Source: Liolophura sinensis
Taxonomy: Eukaryota > Mollusca > Polyplacophora > Chitonida > Chitonidae
DNA length: 64,000 bases
Direction of reading: 5' to 3'
Assembly (NCBI RefSeq): GCF_032854445.1
Contig: NW_027018041.1
Coordinates: 43,341 to 107,340, forward strand
Shown here one piece after another: positions 36,882-48,951 of this stretch (position 1 is its first letter; every line of letters begins with the position of its first letter). Position numbers and translations under genes: made by a program. A model generated the notes under the pieces. That model made no database searches, was not told where the DNA came from, and was given only the letters and a program-made list of their open reading frames with translations.

Positions 36882-38198
36882 ACGTCATCGATCCGATCCG
36901 GGATCCCGGCCTAGGATCTGCTATTCGCAGATCCATTCTAGTTATTATTATTATTATTATTTTTTTTTTTCAATTTTGTTAGCAGCAGAACTCCAACACC
37001 GTTCAACATAGAAGTTTAAAATTTTCCACACACAATCTAGAGATAAATTTCTAGGGGTATATAATTTTGATTTTTGCTATGTCACGTGGTTCGGCCGCCA
37101 TATTGGATTTTGAGTAAAATCTTTAAAAATCTTCTTCTCCAGAACCACTAAACCGATCGTTCTCAAATTTGACATGCAACTAGTAGGTCAGGAGTTCTTT
37201 AGAGTTTGCGAAAATGGTTTACTTCCGGTCAAAACTCTGGAAGCTCGCCATTGGTCGAATTTGTGACGTCACAAAAAGTTCTCAAAGTTCATATGTTCTG
37301 AACGTATTCTGATGTATCTTGAGCTGCTGATTCCGAATCTGGTTGTATTTTTTGCATATCTGTGTAACTTTTGAGATATCAGCCAAAAAATCAATAAAGT
37401 TACGTAAGTTCAATGACCTGTAACTCGAGAACTATGACAGCTAGAAATGTGCAATCTGCACGAAATTGCAGCCCAAGACATGCTCTTTCGAGCAGCCGTA
37501 AACGGATTTGAGCTCCGATCAATAGTTTTTTCGCTACAAGCGTTTAAATGACAACACCGTTTTTTGTTTAGAAAAAGGTGGGAATCCCATTGCTTTAACA
37601 TGGAGTTAGATGGGGACTGGACTGGGTTTATAGTATTTGACCTGATGCTTTCGGCCACACTGTCCGTGATCTCCCGAAACAGTTGTAGGATGACATTGAT
37701 TCCATTTCCCATCTATCTCCAGTACTCTATTAGAAGGCGTAGAGATCTAACTACAACAGCAAATGACATGGACCTGTAAAAGTTAACTTTGTTTTGCGCA
37801 GACCTCGCCCTCTTTACTATACGTTAAACAGTCCAGGGTGATTAACAGATATGGACATGTGAACTGGTCCAAGTGCTGACTTTCCAACGATGGCCGAGCT
37901 ATCAGTGGAGCTGTGAGTCTGTGCATGGCATGTCGTGGATTGAGATGTGAGTGTACAAACAGGCTGTTACACTGGTCGTGTTTTTGCCTTATTTCTTACA
38001 ATTAGCGGGCTAAATCTGCCAAGGAACGACCGTTTTTCACTGGGCATAGCGTAGCATCATTAAGGTCGCCGATCTATTTGAGGGAATGCAAATGACCGGC
38101 CGACTGCATCAGTGACAAACGGTGTAAGGTCGCAAGGTAACTTTGAAAGCCGCGTTTGTGGAACATGTATCCTTCGAACAAAGATCATAAAGGGGAAA
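36882..38198 (+). repeat. Unit 27 (1317 bp, type b/p, no hairpin)
   Basis: Core 36882-36941. CRE 37264-37271. Close relative of unit 12, about 20 kb away, except for the hairpin next to the core. Confidence 0.92.
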
Positions 38199-38272
38199 AC
38201 GTCATCGATCAGATCCGGGATCCCGGCCTAGGATCTGCTATTCGCAGATCCATTCTAGTTATTATTATTATT

Positions 38273-38436
38273 AGGGATCCCGTTCTACCGAACGGGATCC
38301 CTTTTGTTATTGTTCTGTTTTTTCTTATTATTATTATTAGGGATCCCGTTCTTCCGGAACGGGATCCCTATTGTTATTGTTCTGTTTTTTCTTATTATTA
38401 TTATTAGGGATCCCGTTCTTCCGGAACGGGATCCCT
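38273..38436. repeat. Hairpin modules of unit 28 (3 copies)
   Basis: 38273-38302 (loop TACC), 38339-38369 and 38406-38436 (both TTCCGGAA centre). TTA stretches lie before and between the copies. Confidence 0.9.
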
Positions 38437-39611
38437 ATTGTTATTGTTCTGTTTTTTCTTATTATTATTATTATTTTTTTTTTTTCACCGACATTATGAG
38501 CAGCAGAACTTTAACACCGTTCAACATAGAGGTCTCAAATTTTGAACACACAATCTGGCGGAGATTTTCCAGGGGTATATTTTTTGTTTTTTTCTTATGT
38601 CACGTGGTTCGGCCGCCATATTGGATTATGTGTAAAATCTTTAAAAATCTTCTTCTCCAGAACCACTGAACCGATGGTTTTCAAATTTGACATGCAGCTA
38701 GTAGGTCACGAGTTCTTTAAAGTTTGCGAAAATGGTTCACTTCCGGTCAAAACTCTGGAAGCTCGCCATTGGTCGAATTTGTGACGTCACAAAAAGTTCT
38801 CAAAGTTCAAATGTTCTGAACGTATTCTCATGTATCTTGAACTGCTGATTCCGAATCTGGTTGTATTTTTTGTATATCTGTGCAACTTTTTGAGATATGA
38901 GCAAAAAACTCAAAAAACTTACGTAAGTTCAATGACCTGTAACTCGAGAACTATGGCAGCTAGAAATGTGCAACCTGCACGAAATTGTAGAACAAGACAT
39001 GCTCTTTCGAGCATTTGTCAACAGATTTGAGCTCCGATCAATAGTTTTTTCGCTACAAGCGTTTAAATCACAACACCGTTTTTTGTTTAGAAAAAGACGG
39101 GAATCCTATTGCTTTAACATGGAGTTAGATGGGGATTGGACTGGGTTTGTAGTATTTGACCTGATGCTTTTGGCTACACTGTCCGTGATCTCCCGAAACG
39201 GTTGTAGGATGACATTGATTCCAGTTCCCATCTAACTCCAGTACTCTATTAGATGGCGTAGACATCTAACTACAACAGCAAATGACATGGACCTGTAAAA
39301 GTTAACTTTGTTTTGCGCAGACCTCGTCCTCTTTACTATACGTTAAACAGGCCAGGGTGATTGACAGATATGGACATGTGCCCTGGTCCAAGTGCTGACT
39401 TTCTAACGATGGCCGATCTATCAGTAGAGCAGTGAGTCTGCGCATGGCAGGCCATGGATTGAGATGTGAATGTACAAACTTGCTGTTACACTGGTCGTGT
39501 TTTTGCCTTATTTCTTACAAATAGCGGGCTAAGCCTGCCAAGGAACGACCGTTTTTCACTGCGCATAGCGTAGCATCATCAAGGTCGCCGATCTATTCGA
39601 GGAATGCAAAT

Positions 39612-39681
39612 TACCGGCCGACTGCCTCAGTGACAAACGGTGTTTTTACCGGCCGACTGCCTCAGTGACAAACGGTGTTAA
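39612..39681 (+). repeat. 35-bp tandem duplication
   Basis: TACCGGCCGACTGCCTCAG begins at 39612 and again at 39647, followed both times by TGACAAACGGTGTT. Found only in unit 28, so probably a recent slippage event. Confidence 0.9.
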
Positions 39682-39751
39682 GTCGCATGGAAACTTTGAA
39701 AGCCGTGTATGTGGAACATGTGTCCTTCGAACACAGAACATGAAGGGGAAA

Positions 39752-41114
39752 ACGTCATCGATTTGATCCGGGATCCCGGCCTAGGATCTGCTATTCGCAG
39801 ATCCATTCTAGTTAGGGATCCCGTTCTTCCGGAACGGGATCCCTATTGTTATTGTTCTGTTTTTTCTTATTATTATTATTATTATTATTATTTTTTTTTT
39901 TCGATTTTGTTAGCAGCAGAACTCCAACACCGTTCAACATAGAAGTTCAAAATTTTGCACACATAATCTAGCGGAAATTTTCTAGGGGTATATTTTTTTT
40001 TTTTTGGCTATGTCACGTGGTTCGGCCGCCATATTGGATTTGGTGTATAATCTTTAAAAATCTTCTTCTCCAGAACCACTGAACCGATCATTGTCAAATT
40101 TAACATGCAACTAGTAGGTCATGAGTTCTTTAAAGTTTGCGAAAATGGTTCACTTCCGATTAAAACTCTGGAAGCTCGCCATTGGTCGAATTTATGACGT
40201 CACAAAAAGTTCTCAAAGTTCATTTGTTCTGAACAAATTCTGATGTATCTTGAGCTGCTGATTCCGAATCTGGTTGTATTTTTTGCATATCTGTGTAACT
40301 TTTTGAGATATGAGCAAAAAACTAACAAAATTACGTAATTTCAATGGCGTTTTAATCGAGAACTATGGCAGCTAGAAATGTGCAAATTGCATGAAAATGT
40401 AGTTCAAGACACGCTCTTTCGATCATTCGTCAACGGATTTGAGCTCCGATTAAAAGTTTTCTCGCTAGAAGCGTTTAAAAAACAACACCGTTTTTGTTTA
40501 GAAAAAGATGGGAATCCTATTGCTTTAACATGGAGTTAGATGGGGAATGGACTGGATTTGTAGTATTTGACCTGATGCTTTCGGCTACACTGTCCGTGAT
40601 CTCCCGAAACCGTTGTAGGATGACATTCAGCTATACAGTACTATATTAGATGGCGTAGAGATCTAACTACAACAGTAAACGGCATGCAACTGTGAAAGTT
40701 AGCTTTGTTTTGCGTAGACCTCGTCCTCTTTACTACACGTTAAACAGGCCAGGGTAATTGACAGATATGGACATGTGCCGTGGCCCAAGTGCGGGCTTTC
40801 TATTGATGGCCGAGCTATCATGAGAGCCGTGAGTCTGTGCATAGCGTGTCGTGGATTGAGATGTGAATGTACAAACTTGCTGTTACACTGGTCGTGTTTT
40901 TGCGTTATTTCTTACAAATAGCGGGCTAAGTATGCCAAGGAACGACCGTTTTTCACTAGGCATAGCCTAACTTCATTAAGTTCGCCGATCTATTCACGGG
41001 AATGCAAATGACCGGCCGACTGCCTCAGTGACAAACGGTGTAAGGTCGCATGGAAACTTAGAAAGCCGTGTATGTGGAACATGTGTCCTTCGAACACAGA
41101 AGATGAAGGGGAAA
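39752..41114 (+). repeat. Unit 29 (1363 bp, type b/q, one hairpin)
   Basis: Core 39752-39811 has ATTTGATCC. One hairpin (39814-39844). CRE 40195-40202. It lacks the right inverted-repeat arm (CATTCAGCTATACAG near 40625). Same subfamily as units 31 and 44. Confidence 0.92.
39814..39844. repeat. Hairpin module of unit 29
   Basis: Single 31-bp copy with TTCCGGAA centre and perfect 12-bp arms. Confidence 0.9.
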
Positions 41115-42433
41115 ACGTCATCGATCCGATCCGGGATCCCGGCCTAGGATCTGCTATTCGCAGATCCATTCTAGTTATTATTATTATTTTTTTTTTTTTT
41201 TTTTCGATTTTATTAGCAGCAGAACTCAAACACCGTTCAAGACAGAAATTCAAAATTTTGCACACATCATCTTGAGGAGATTTTCTAGGGGTATGTTTTT
41301 TTTTTTTTGGCTATGTCACGTGGTTCTGCCGCCATATTGGATTTTGTGTAAAATCTTTAAAAATCTTCTTCTCAAGAACCACTAAACCGATCGTTTTCAA
41401 ATTTGACATGCAGCTAGTAGGTCACAAGTTCTTTAAAGTTTGCGAAAATGGTTTACTTCCGATCAAAACTCTGGAAGTTCGCTATTGGTCGAATTTATGA
41501 CGTCACAAAAAGTTCTCAAAGTTTAATTGTTCTGAACGTATTCTGGTGTATCTTGAGCTGCTGATTCCGAATCTGCTTGCATTTTTTTTTTATCTGTGTA
41601 AGTTTTTACGATATAAGCAAAAAACTCAAAAAAGTGACGTAACTTCAATGACCTGTAACTCGAGAACTAGGACAGCTAGAAATGTGCAATCTGCACGAAA
41701 TTGCAGCCCAAGACATGCTCTTTCGAGCATTCGTCAACGGATTTGAGCTCCGATCAATAGTTTTTTCGCTAGAAGCGTTTCAATCTCAACACCGTTTTTT
41801 GTTCAGAAAAAGACGGGAATTTTATTGCTTTAACATGGAGTTAGACGGGGACTGGACTGGGTTTGTAGTATTTGACCTGATGCTTTCGGCTACACTGTCC
41901 GTGATCTCCCGAAACGGTTGTACGATGACATTGATTCCATTTCCCATCTAACTCCAGTACACTTTTAGATGGCGTAGAGATCTAACTACAACAGCAAACG
42001 AGGTGGACCTCTGAAAGTTAGCTTTGTTTTACGCTGACCTCGTGCTCTTTACAATACGTTAAACAGTCCAGGGTGATTGATAGATATGGACACGTGCCGT
42101 GGTCCAAGTGCTGACTTTCTAACGATGGCCGAGCAATCAGTAGAGCAGTGAGTCTGTGCATGGCATGTCGTGGATTGAGATGTGAATGTACAAACTTGCT
42201 GTTACACTGGTCTTCTTTTTGCCTTATTTCTTACAAATAGCGGGCTAAGTCTGCCAAGAAAGGACCGTTTTTCACTGGGCATAGCGTAGCATCATTAAGG
42301 TCGCCGATCCATTTAAGGGAATGCAAATGATCAGCCGACTGCCTCAGTGACAAACGGTGTAAGGTCGCAAGGTAACTTTGAAAGCCGTGTATGTGAAACA
42401 TGGGTCCATCGAACACAGAACATGAAGGGGAAA
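41115..42433 (+). repeat. Unit 30 (1319 bp, type b/p, no hairpin)
   Basis: Core 41115-41174, then a short TTA and a long T tract. CRE 41498-41505. Duplicate of unit 9 at a constant offset of 29,051 bp from core to core. Confidence 0.92.
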
Positions 42434-43734
42434 ACGTCATCGATCCGATCCGGGATCCCGGCCTAGGATCTGCTATTCGCAGATCCATTCTAGTTATTAT
42501 TTTTTTTTTTCGATTTTGTTAGCAGCAGAACTCCAACACCGTTCAACATAGAAGTTCAAAATTTTGCACACATAATCTAGCGGAAATTTTCTAGGGGTAT
42601 GTTTTTTTTTTTTTTGGCTATGTCACGTGGTTCGGCCGCCATATTGGATTTTGTGTATAATCTTTAAAAATCTTCTTCTCCAGAACCACTGAACCGATCA
42701 TTGTCAAATTTAACATGCAACTAGTAGGTCATGAGTTCTTTAAAGTTTGCGAAAATGGTTTACTTCCGATTAAAACTCTGGAAGCTCGCCATTGGTCGAA
42801 TTTGTGACGTCACAAAAAGTTCTCAAAGTTCATTTGTTCTGAACGAATTCTGATGTATCTTGAGCTGCTCATTCCGAATCTGGTTGTATTTTTTGCATAT
42901 CTGTGTAACTTTTTGAGATATACGCAAAAAACTCAAAAAATTACGTAATTTCAATGCCGTTTTAATCGAGAACTATAGCAGCTAGAAATGTGCAAATTGC
43001 ATGAAAATGTAGTTCAAGACACGCTCTTTCGATCATGCGTCAACGTATTTGAGCTCCGATTAAAAGTTTTCTCGCTAGAAGCGTCTAAAAAACAACACCG
43101 TATTTGTTTAGAAAAAGATGGGAATCCTATTGCTTTAACATGGAGTTAGAAGGGGAATGGACTGGATTTGTAGTATTTGACCTGATGCTTTCGGCTACAC
43201 TGTCCGTGATCTCCCGAAACCGTTGTAGGATGACATTCAGCTATACAGTACTATATTAGATGGCGTAGAGATCTAACTACAACAGTAAACGGCATGCAAC
43301 TGTAAAAGTTAGCTTTGTTTTGCGTAGACCTCGTCCTCTTTACTACACGTTAAACAGGCCAGGGTAATTGACAGATATGGACATGTGCCGTGGCCCAAGT
43401 GCGCGCTTTCTATTGATGGCCGAGCTATCATGAGAGCCGTGAGTCTGTGCATGGCGTGTCGTGGATTGAGATGTGAATGTACAAACTTGCTGTTACACTG
43501 GTCGTGTTTTTGCGTTATTTCTTACAAATAGCGGGCTAAGTCTGCCAAGGAACGACCGTTTTTCACTAGGCATAGCCTAACTTCATTAAGTTCGCCGATC
43601 TATTCACGGGAATGCAAATGACCGGCCGACTGCCTCAGTGACAAACGGTGTAAGGTCGCATGGAAACTTTGAAAGCCGTGTATGTGGAACATGTGTCCTT
43701 CGAACACAGAAGATGAAGGGGAAAACGTCATCGA
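42434..43734 (+). repeat. Unit 31 (1301 bp, type b/q, no hairpin)
   Basis: Core 42434-42493, followed by the shortest TTA tract in the window. CRE 42805-42812. Right inverted-repeat arm absent near 43227. Close to units 29 and 44. Confidence 0.92.
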
Positions 43735-43796
43735 TCCGATCCGGGATCCCGGCCTAGGATCTGCTATTCGCAGATCCATTCTAGTTAGGGATCCCG

Positions 43797-43978
43797 TTCT
43801 CCGAACGGGATACCTATTGTTTTTGTTCTGTTTTTAGGGATCCCGTTCTTCCGAACGGGATCCCTTTTGTTATTGTTCTGTTTTTTCTTATTATTATTAG
43901 GGATCCCGTTCTCCAGAACGGGATCCCTATTGTAATCGTTCTGTTTTTAGGGATCCCGTTCTCCCGAACGGGATCCCT
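43797..43978. repeat. Hairpin modules of unit 32 (4 copies)
   Basis: 43797-43825 (short, GGGATACC right arm), 43836-43865, 43899-43928 (loop TCCA) and 43949-43978. Two tails lack the TTCTTATT end, giving steps of 39 and 50 bp. Confidence 0.9.
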
Positions 43979-45007
43979 ATTGTTATCGTTCTGTTTTTTC
44001 TTATTATTTTTTTTTCACCGACTTTGTTAGCAAGGAAACTTTTTCACCTTTCAACATAGAGATCTCAAATTTTGCACACAAATTCTGGCGGTGATTTTCC
44101 AGGGACAAATTCTCCATTTTTTTGCTATGTCACGTGGTTCGGCCGCCATATTGGATTTTGTGTAAAACTTTTAAAAATCTTCTTCTCCAGAACCACTCAA
44201 TCGATCGATTTCAAATTTGACATGCAGCTAGTAGGTCACGAGTTCCTTAAAGTTCGCGAAAATGGTTCACTTCCGGTCAAAACTCTGGAAGTTCGTCATT
44301 GGTCGAATTTGTGACGTCACAAAAAGTTCTCAAAGTTCAATTGTTCTGAACGTATTCTGATGTATCTTGAGCTGCTGATTCTGAATCTGGTTGTATTTTT
44401 TGCATATCTGTGTAACTTTTTGAGATATACGCAAAAAACTCAAAAAATTACGTAATTTCAATGGCGTTTTAATCGAGAACTATGGCAGCTAGAAATGTGC
44501 AAATTGCATGAAAATGTAGTTCAAGACAAGCTCTTTCGATCATTCGTCAACGGATTTGAGCTCCGATTAATAATTTTCTCGCTAGAAGCGTTTAAAAAAC
44601 AACACCGTTTTTGTTTAGAAAAAGATGGGAATCCTATTGCTTTAACATGGAGTTAGATGGGGAATGGACTGGATTTGTATTATTTGGCCTGATGCTTTCG
44701 GTTACACTGTCCGTGATCTCCCGAAACGGTTGTAGGATGACATTGATTCCAGTTTCCATCTAACTCCAGTACTCTATTAGATGGCGAAGAGATCTAACTA
44801 CAACAGCAAACGACGTGGGCCTGTAGAAGTTGGCTTTGTTTTGAGCAGACCGTGTCTTGTTTACTGTACGCTAACTAGGTCAGGGTGATTGACAGATATG
44901 GACATGTGCCCTGGTCCAGGTGTGGACTTTCGGACAACGGCCTAGATATCAGTAGAGAAGTGAGTCTGTGCATGGCAGGTCGTGGATTGAGACATAAAAG
45001 TACACAC

Positions 45008-45726
45008 TATGAATTTTCTTCTTTCTTTCTTTTCTCTTACCGCTGTCGCGTGTTAGTCATGTCAGAGTTCGATCCCAGGTTTGGCAATTTGTCAGGCGAT
45101 GAAAATGTTGTCACTTTCAAGATTTTAAGCAGGCTGCTAGGCGTGTTGGATGTTCTGAGGACGAATTTGGTGCTTTTTCCTTTCTCCGACGCACAGTTTT
45201 GTCGCCAGTTGCCATGAAAGTGCGAAAAAGTGCAATTTTCGCCTATGTTTGGAGGTGACGTGACACAAGACTGCTGCAGAGGTGGAGCTGAAAATGACTG
45301 AGTACAAAGGGCTTTTTGGGTACTCTAGGCGTGCGTACTTCAAATATTGAAGTTGCAGTACTTCAAATATTGTCCAAAGGCCGATTTGCTGTATTTTGCT
45401 CTTCGACGTCCCCATGTTATATGATGCATTTTCAATGCATTTGTGACCACGATAAAGGCACGGGCATTGTAAGCATGGTACCCGACGTACTTTGACGTCC
45501 TGATCATGAATCTGGACTTATTTCTTTCCGGTGACGTATAGTTTTGCCGCCAATTGCAATCAAAATGTGAAAAAGCTCAATTTTTCAACATATGTGGAGG
45601 TCTGGTGAGAGAAAACCGTTACAGCCGTAAACCTAAACATCACTGAGTGGAAAGCGCTACACACGTACTCTATGTGTGCTGAAAATCTTCGATCTGTGTC
45701 ACCATTCAAAGGACAAATAAGGGAAA
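45008..45726 (+). repeat. Module B, copy 3 (unit 32)
   Basis: Preceded by a pyrimidine tract (TTCTTCTTTCTTTC). B-box GTTCGATCCC at 45067-45076. The end joins core 33 through GGACAAATAAGGGAAAACG. Essentially identical to copy 4. Confidence 0.87.
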
Positions 45727-47041
45727 ACGTCATCGATCCGATCCGGGATCCCGGCCTAGGATCTGCTATTCGCAGATCCATTCTAGTTATTATTATTATT
45801 ATTTTTTTTTCACCGACCTTGTTAGCAGCAGAACTCAAACATCATTCAATATAGAGATCTCAAATTTTGTACACACAATCTGGCGGAGATTTTCTAGACA
45901 TATAATTTTTTTTTTTTCTAATGTCACGTGGTTCGGCCGCCATATTGGATTTTGTGTAAAATCTTTAAAAATCTTCTTCTCCAGAACCACTGAACCGATC
46001 GTTTTCAAATTTGACATGCCGCTAGTAGGTCACGAGTTCTTTAAAGTTTCCGAAACTGGTTCACTTCCGGTCAAAATTCTGGAAGCTCGCCATTGGTCGA
46101 ATTTGTGACGTCACAAAAAGTTCTTAAAGTTCAAATGTTCTGAACGTATTCTGATGTATCTTGAGCTGCTGATTCTGAATCTGCTTGTATTTTTTTGGTA
46201 TCTGCAAAACTTTTTCAGATAAAAGCAAAAAACTCAAAAAAGTGACGTAAGTTCAATGACCTGTAACTCAAGAACTATGGCAGCTAGAAATGTGCAACCT
46301 GCACGAAATTGTAGCCCAAGACATGCTCTTTCGAGCATTTGTCAACGGATTTGAGCTCCGATCAAAAGTTTTTTCGCTACAAGCGTTTAAATGACAACAC
46401 CGTTTTTTGTTTAGAAAAAGACGGGAATCCCATTGATTTAACATGGAGTTAGAAGGGGACTGGACTGGGATTGTAGTATTTAACCTGATGCTTTTGCCTA
46501 CACTGTCCGTGATCTTACGAAACGGTTGTAGGATGACATTGATTCCAGTTCCCATCTAACTCCAGTACTCTATTAGATGGCGTAAAAATTTAACTACAAC
46601 AGCAAACGACGTGGACCTGTAAAAGTTGGCTTTGTTTTGCGCAGACCTTGTCCTCTTTACTATACGTTAAACAGGCCAGGGAGATTGACAGATATGGATA
46701 TGTGCCCTGGTCCAAGTGCTGACTTTCTAACGATGGCCGAGCTATGAGTGGAGCAGTGAGTCCGTGCATGGCAGGTCGTGGATTGAGATGTGAATGTACA
46801 AACTTGCTGTTACACTGGTCGTGTTTTTGCCTTATTTCTTACAAATGGCGGGCTAAATCTGCCAAGAAACGACCGTTTTTCACTGGGCATAGCGTAGCAT
46901 CATTAGGGTCGCCGATCTATTCGAGGGCATACAAATGACCGGCCGACTGCCTCAGTGATAAACGGTGTAAGGTCGCATGGAAACTTTGAAAGCCGTGTAT
47001 GTGGAACATGTGTCCTTCGAACACAGAACATAAAGGGGAAA
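45727..47041 (+). repeat. Unit 33 (1315 bp, type d-like/p, no hairpin)
   Basis: Core 45727-45786. The 5' segment is a divergent type d (ACATATAATTTTTT before the E-box). CRE 46106-46113. It sits between the two duplicated module-B units. Confidence 0.92.
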
Positions 47042-47106
47042 ACGTCATCGATCCGATCCGGGATCCCGGCCTAGGATCTGCTATTCGCAGATCCATTCTA
47101 GTTATT

Positions 47107-47203
47107 AGGGATCCCGTTCTTCCGGAACGGGATCCCTATTGTTATTGTTCTGTTTTTTCTTATTATTATTATTAGGGATCCCGTTCTCCCGAACGGGATC
47201 CCT
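47107..47203. repeat. Hairpin modules of unit 34 (2 copies)
   Basis: 47107-47137 (TTCCGGAA centre) and 47174-47203 (TCCC loop). The second copy is where identity with unit 32 begins at offset 3225. Confidence 0.9.
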
Positions 47204-48232
47204 ATTGTTATCGTTCTGTTTTTTCTTATTATTTTTTTTTCACCGACTTTGTTAGCAAGGAAACTTTTTCACCTTTCAACATAGAGATCTCAAATTTTGC
47301 ACACAAATTCTGGCGGTGATTTTCTAGGGATAAATTCTCCATTTTTTTGCTATGTCACGTGGTTCGGCCGCCATATTGGATTTTGTGTAAAACTTTTAAA
47401 AATCTTCTTCTCCAGAACCACTCAATCGATCGATTTCAAATTTGACATGCAGCTAGTAGGTCACGAGTTCCTTAAAGTTTGCGAAAATGGTTCACTTCCG
47501 GTCAAAACTCTGGAAGTTCGTCATTGGTCGAATTTGTGACGTCACAAAAAGTTCTCAAAGTTCAATTGTTCTGAACGTATTCTGATGTATCTTGAGCTGC
47601 TGATTCTGAATCTGGTTGTATTTTTTGCATATCTGTGTAACTTTTTGAGATATACGCAAAAAACTCAAAAAATTACGTAATTTCAATGGCGTTTTAATCG
47701 AGAACTATGGCAGCTAGAAATGTGCAAATTGCATGAAAATGTAGTTCAAGACACGCTCTTTCGATCATTCGTCAACGGATTTGAGCTCCGATTAATAATT
47801 TTCTCGCTAGAAGCGTTTAAAAAACAACACCGTTTTTGTTTAGAAAAAGATGGGAATCCTATTGCTTTAACATGGAGTTAGATGGGGAATGGACTGGATT
47901 TGTATTATTTGGCCTGATGCTTTCGGTTACACTGTCCGTGATCTCCCGAAACGGTTGCAGGATGACATTGATTCCAGTTTCCATCTAACTCCAGTACTCT
48001 ATTAGATGGCGAAGAGATCTAACTACAACAGCAAACGACGTGGGCCTGTAAAAGTTGGCTTTGTTTTGAGCAGACCGTGTCTTGTTTACTGTACGCTAAC
48101 TAGGTCAGGGTGATTGACAGATATGGACATGTGCCCTGGTCCAGGTGTGGACTTTCGGACAACGGCCTAGATATCAGTAGAGAAGTGAGTCTGTGCATGG
48201 CAGGTCGTGGATTGAGACATAAAAGTACACAC

Positions 48233-48951
48233 TATGAATTTTCTTCTTTCTTTCTTTTCTCTTACCGCTGTCGCGTGTTAGTCATGTCAGAGTTCGATCC
48301 CAGGTTTGGCAATTTGTCAGGCGATGAAAATGTTGTCACTTTCAAGATTTTAAGCAGGCTGCTAGGCGTGTTGGATGTTCTGAGGACGAATTTGGTGCTT
48401 TTTCCTTTCTCCGACGCACAGTTTTGTCGCCAGTTGCCATGAAAGTGCGAAAAAGTGCAATTTTCGCCTATGTTTGGAGGTGACGTGACACAAGACTGCT
48501 GCAGAGGTGGAGCTGAAAATGACTGAGTACAAAGGGCTTTTTGGGTACTCTAGGCGTGCGTACTTCAAATATTGAAGTTGCAGTACTTCAAATATTGTCC
48601 AAAGGCCGATTTGCTGTATTTTGCTCTTCGACGTCCCCATGTTATATGATGCATTTTCAATGCATTTGTGACCACGATAAAGGCACGGGCATTGTAAGCA
48701 TGGTACCCGACGTACTTTGACGTCCTGATCATGAATCTGGACTTATTTCTTTCCGGTGACGTATAGTTTTGCCGCCAATTGCAATCAAAATGCGAAAAAG
48801 CTCAATTTTTCAACATATGTGGAGGTCTGGTGAGAGAAAACCGTTACAGCCGTAAACCTAAACATCACTGAGTGGAAAGCGCTACACACGTACTCTATGT
48901 GTGCTGAAAATCTTCGATCTGTGTCACCATTCAAAGGACAAATAAGGGAAA
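48233..48951 (+). repeat. Module B, copy 4 (unit 34)
   Basis: Offset 3225 from copy 3 with very few differences (for example AATGCG for AATGTG near 48791). B-box at 48292-48301. Confidence 0.87.

Larger units (their letters stand above)
38199..39751 (+). repeat. Unit 28 (1553 bp, type d/p, three hairpins)
   Basis: Core 38199-38258. Three hairpins (38273-38436) separated by TTATTATTA stretches. CRE 38782-38789. A 35-bp tandem duplication lies at 39612-39681, just before the next core. Confidence 0.92.
43735..45726 (+). repeat. Unit 32 (1992 bp, type c/q, four hairpins, module B)
   Basis: Core 43735-43794. Four hairpins (43797-43978). CRE 44312-44319. From 43949 to 45786 it matches 47174-49011 almost base for base at an offset of 3225. 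Module B begins near 45008. Confidence 0.92.
47042..48951 (+). repeat. Unit 34 (1910 bp, type c/q, two hairpins, module B)
   Basis: Core 47042-47101. Two hairpins (47107-47203). CRE 47537-47544. Its body repeats that of unit 32 at an offset of 3225, including module B (from about 48233). Confidence 0.92.

Noticed and set aside
38966-39235. Recurring 89-residue open frame (MCNLHEIV...) and an overlapping ~100-residue frame on the minus strand
   Set aside because: Open on both strands over the same inverted-repeat region, frameshifted or stopped in many units, and with no recognisable domain.
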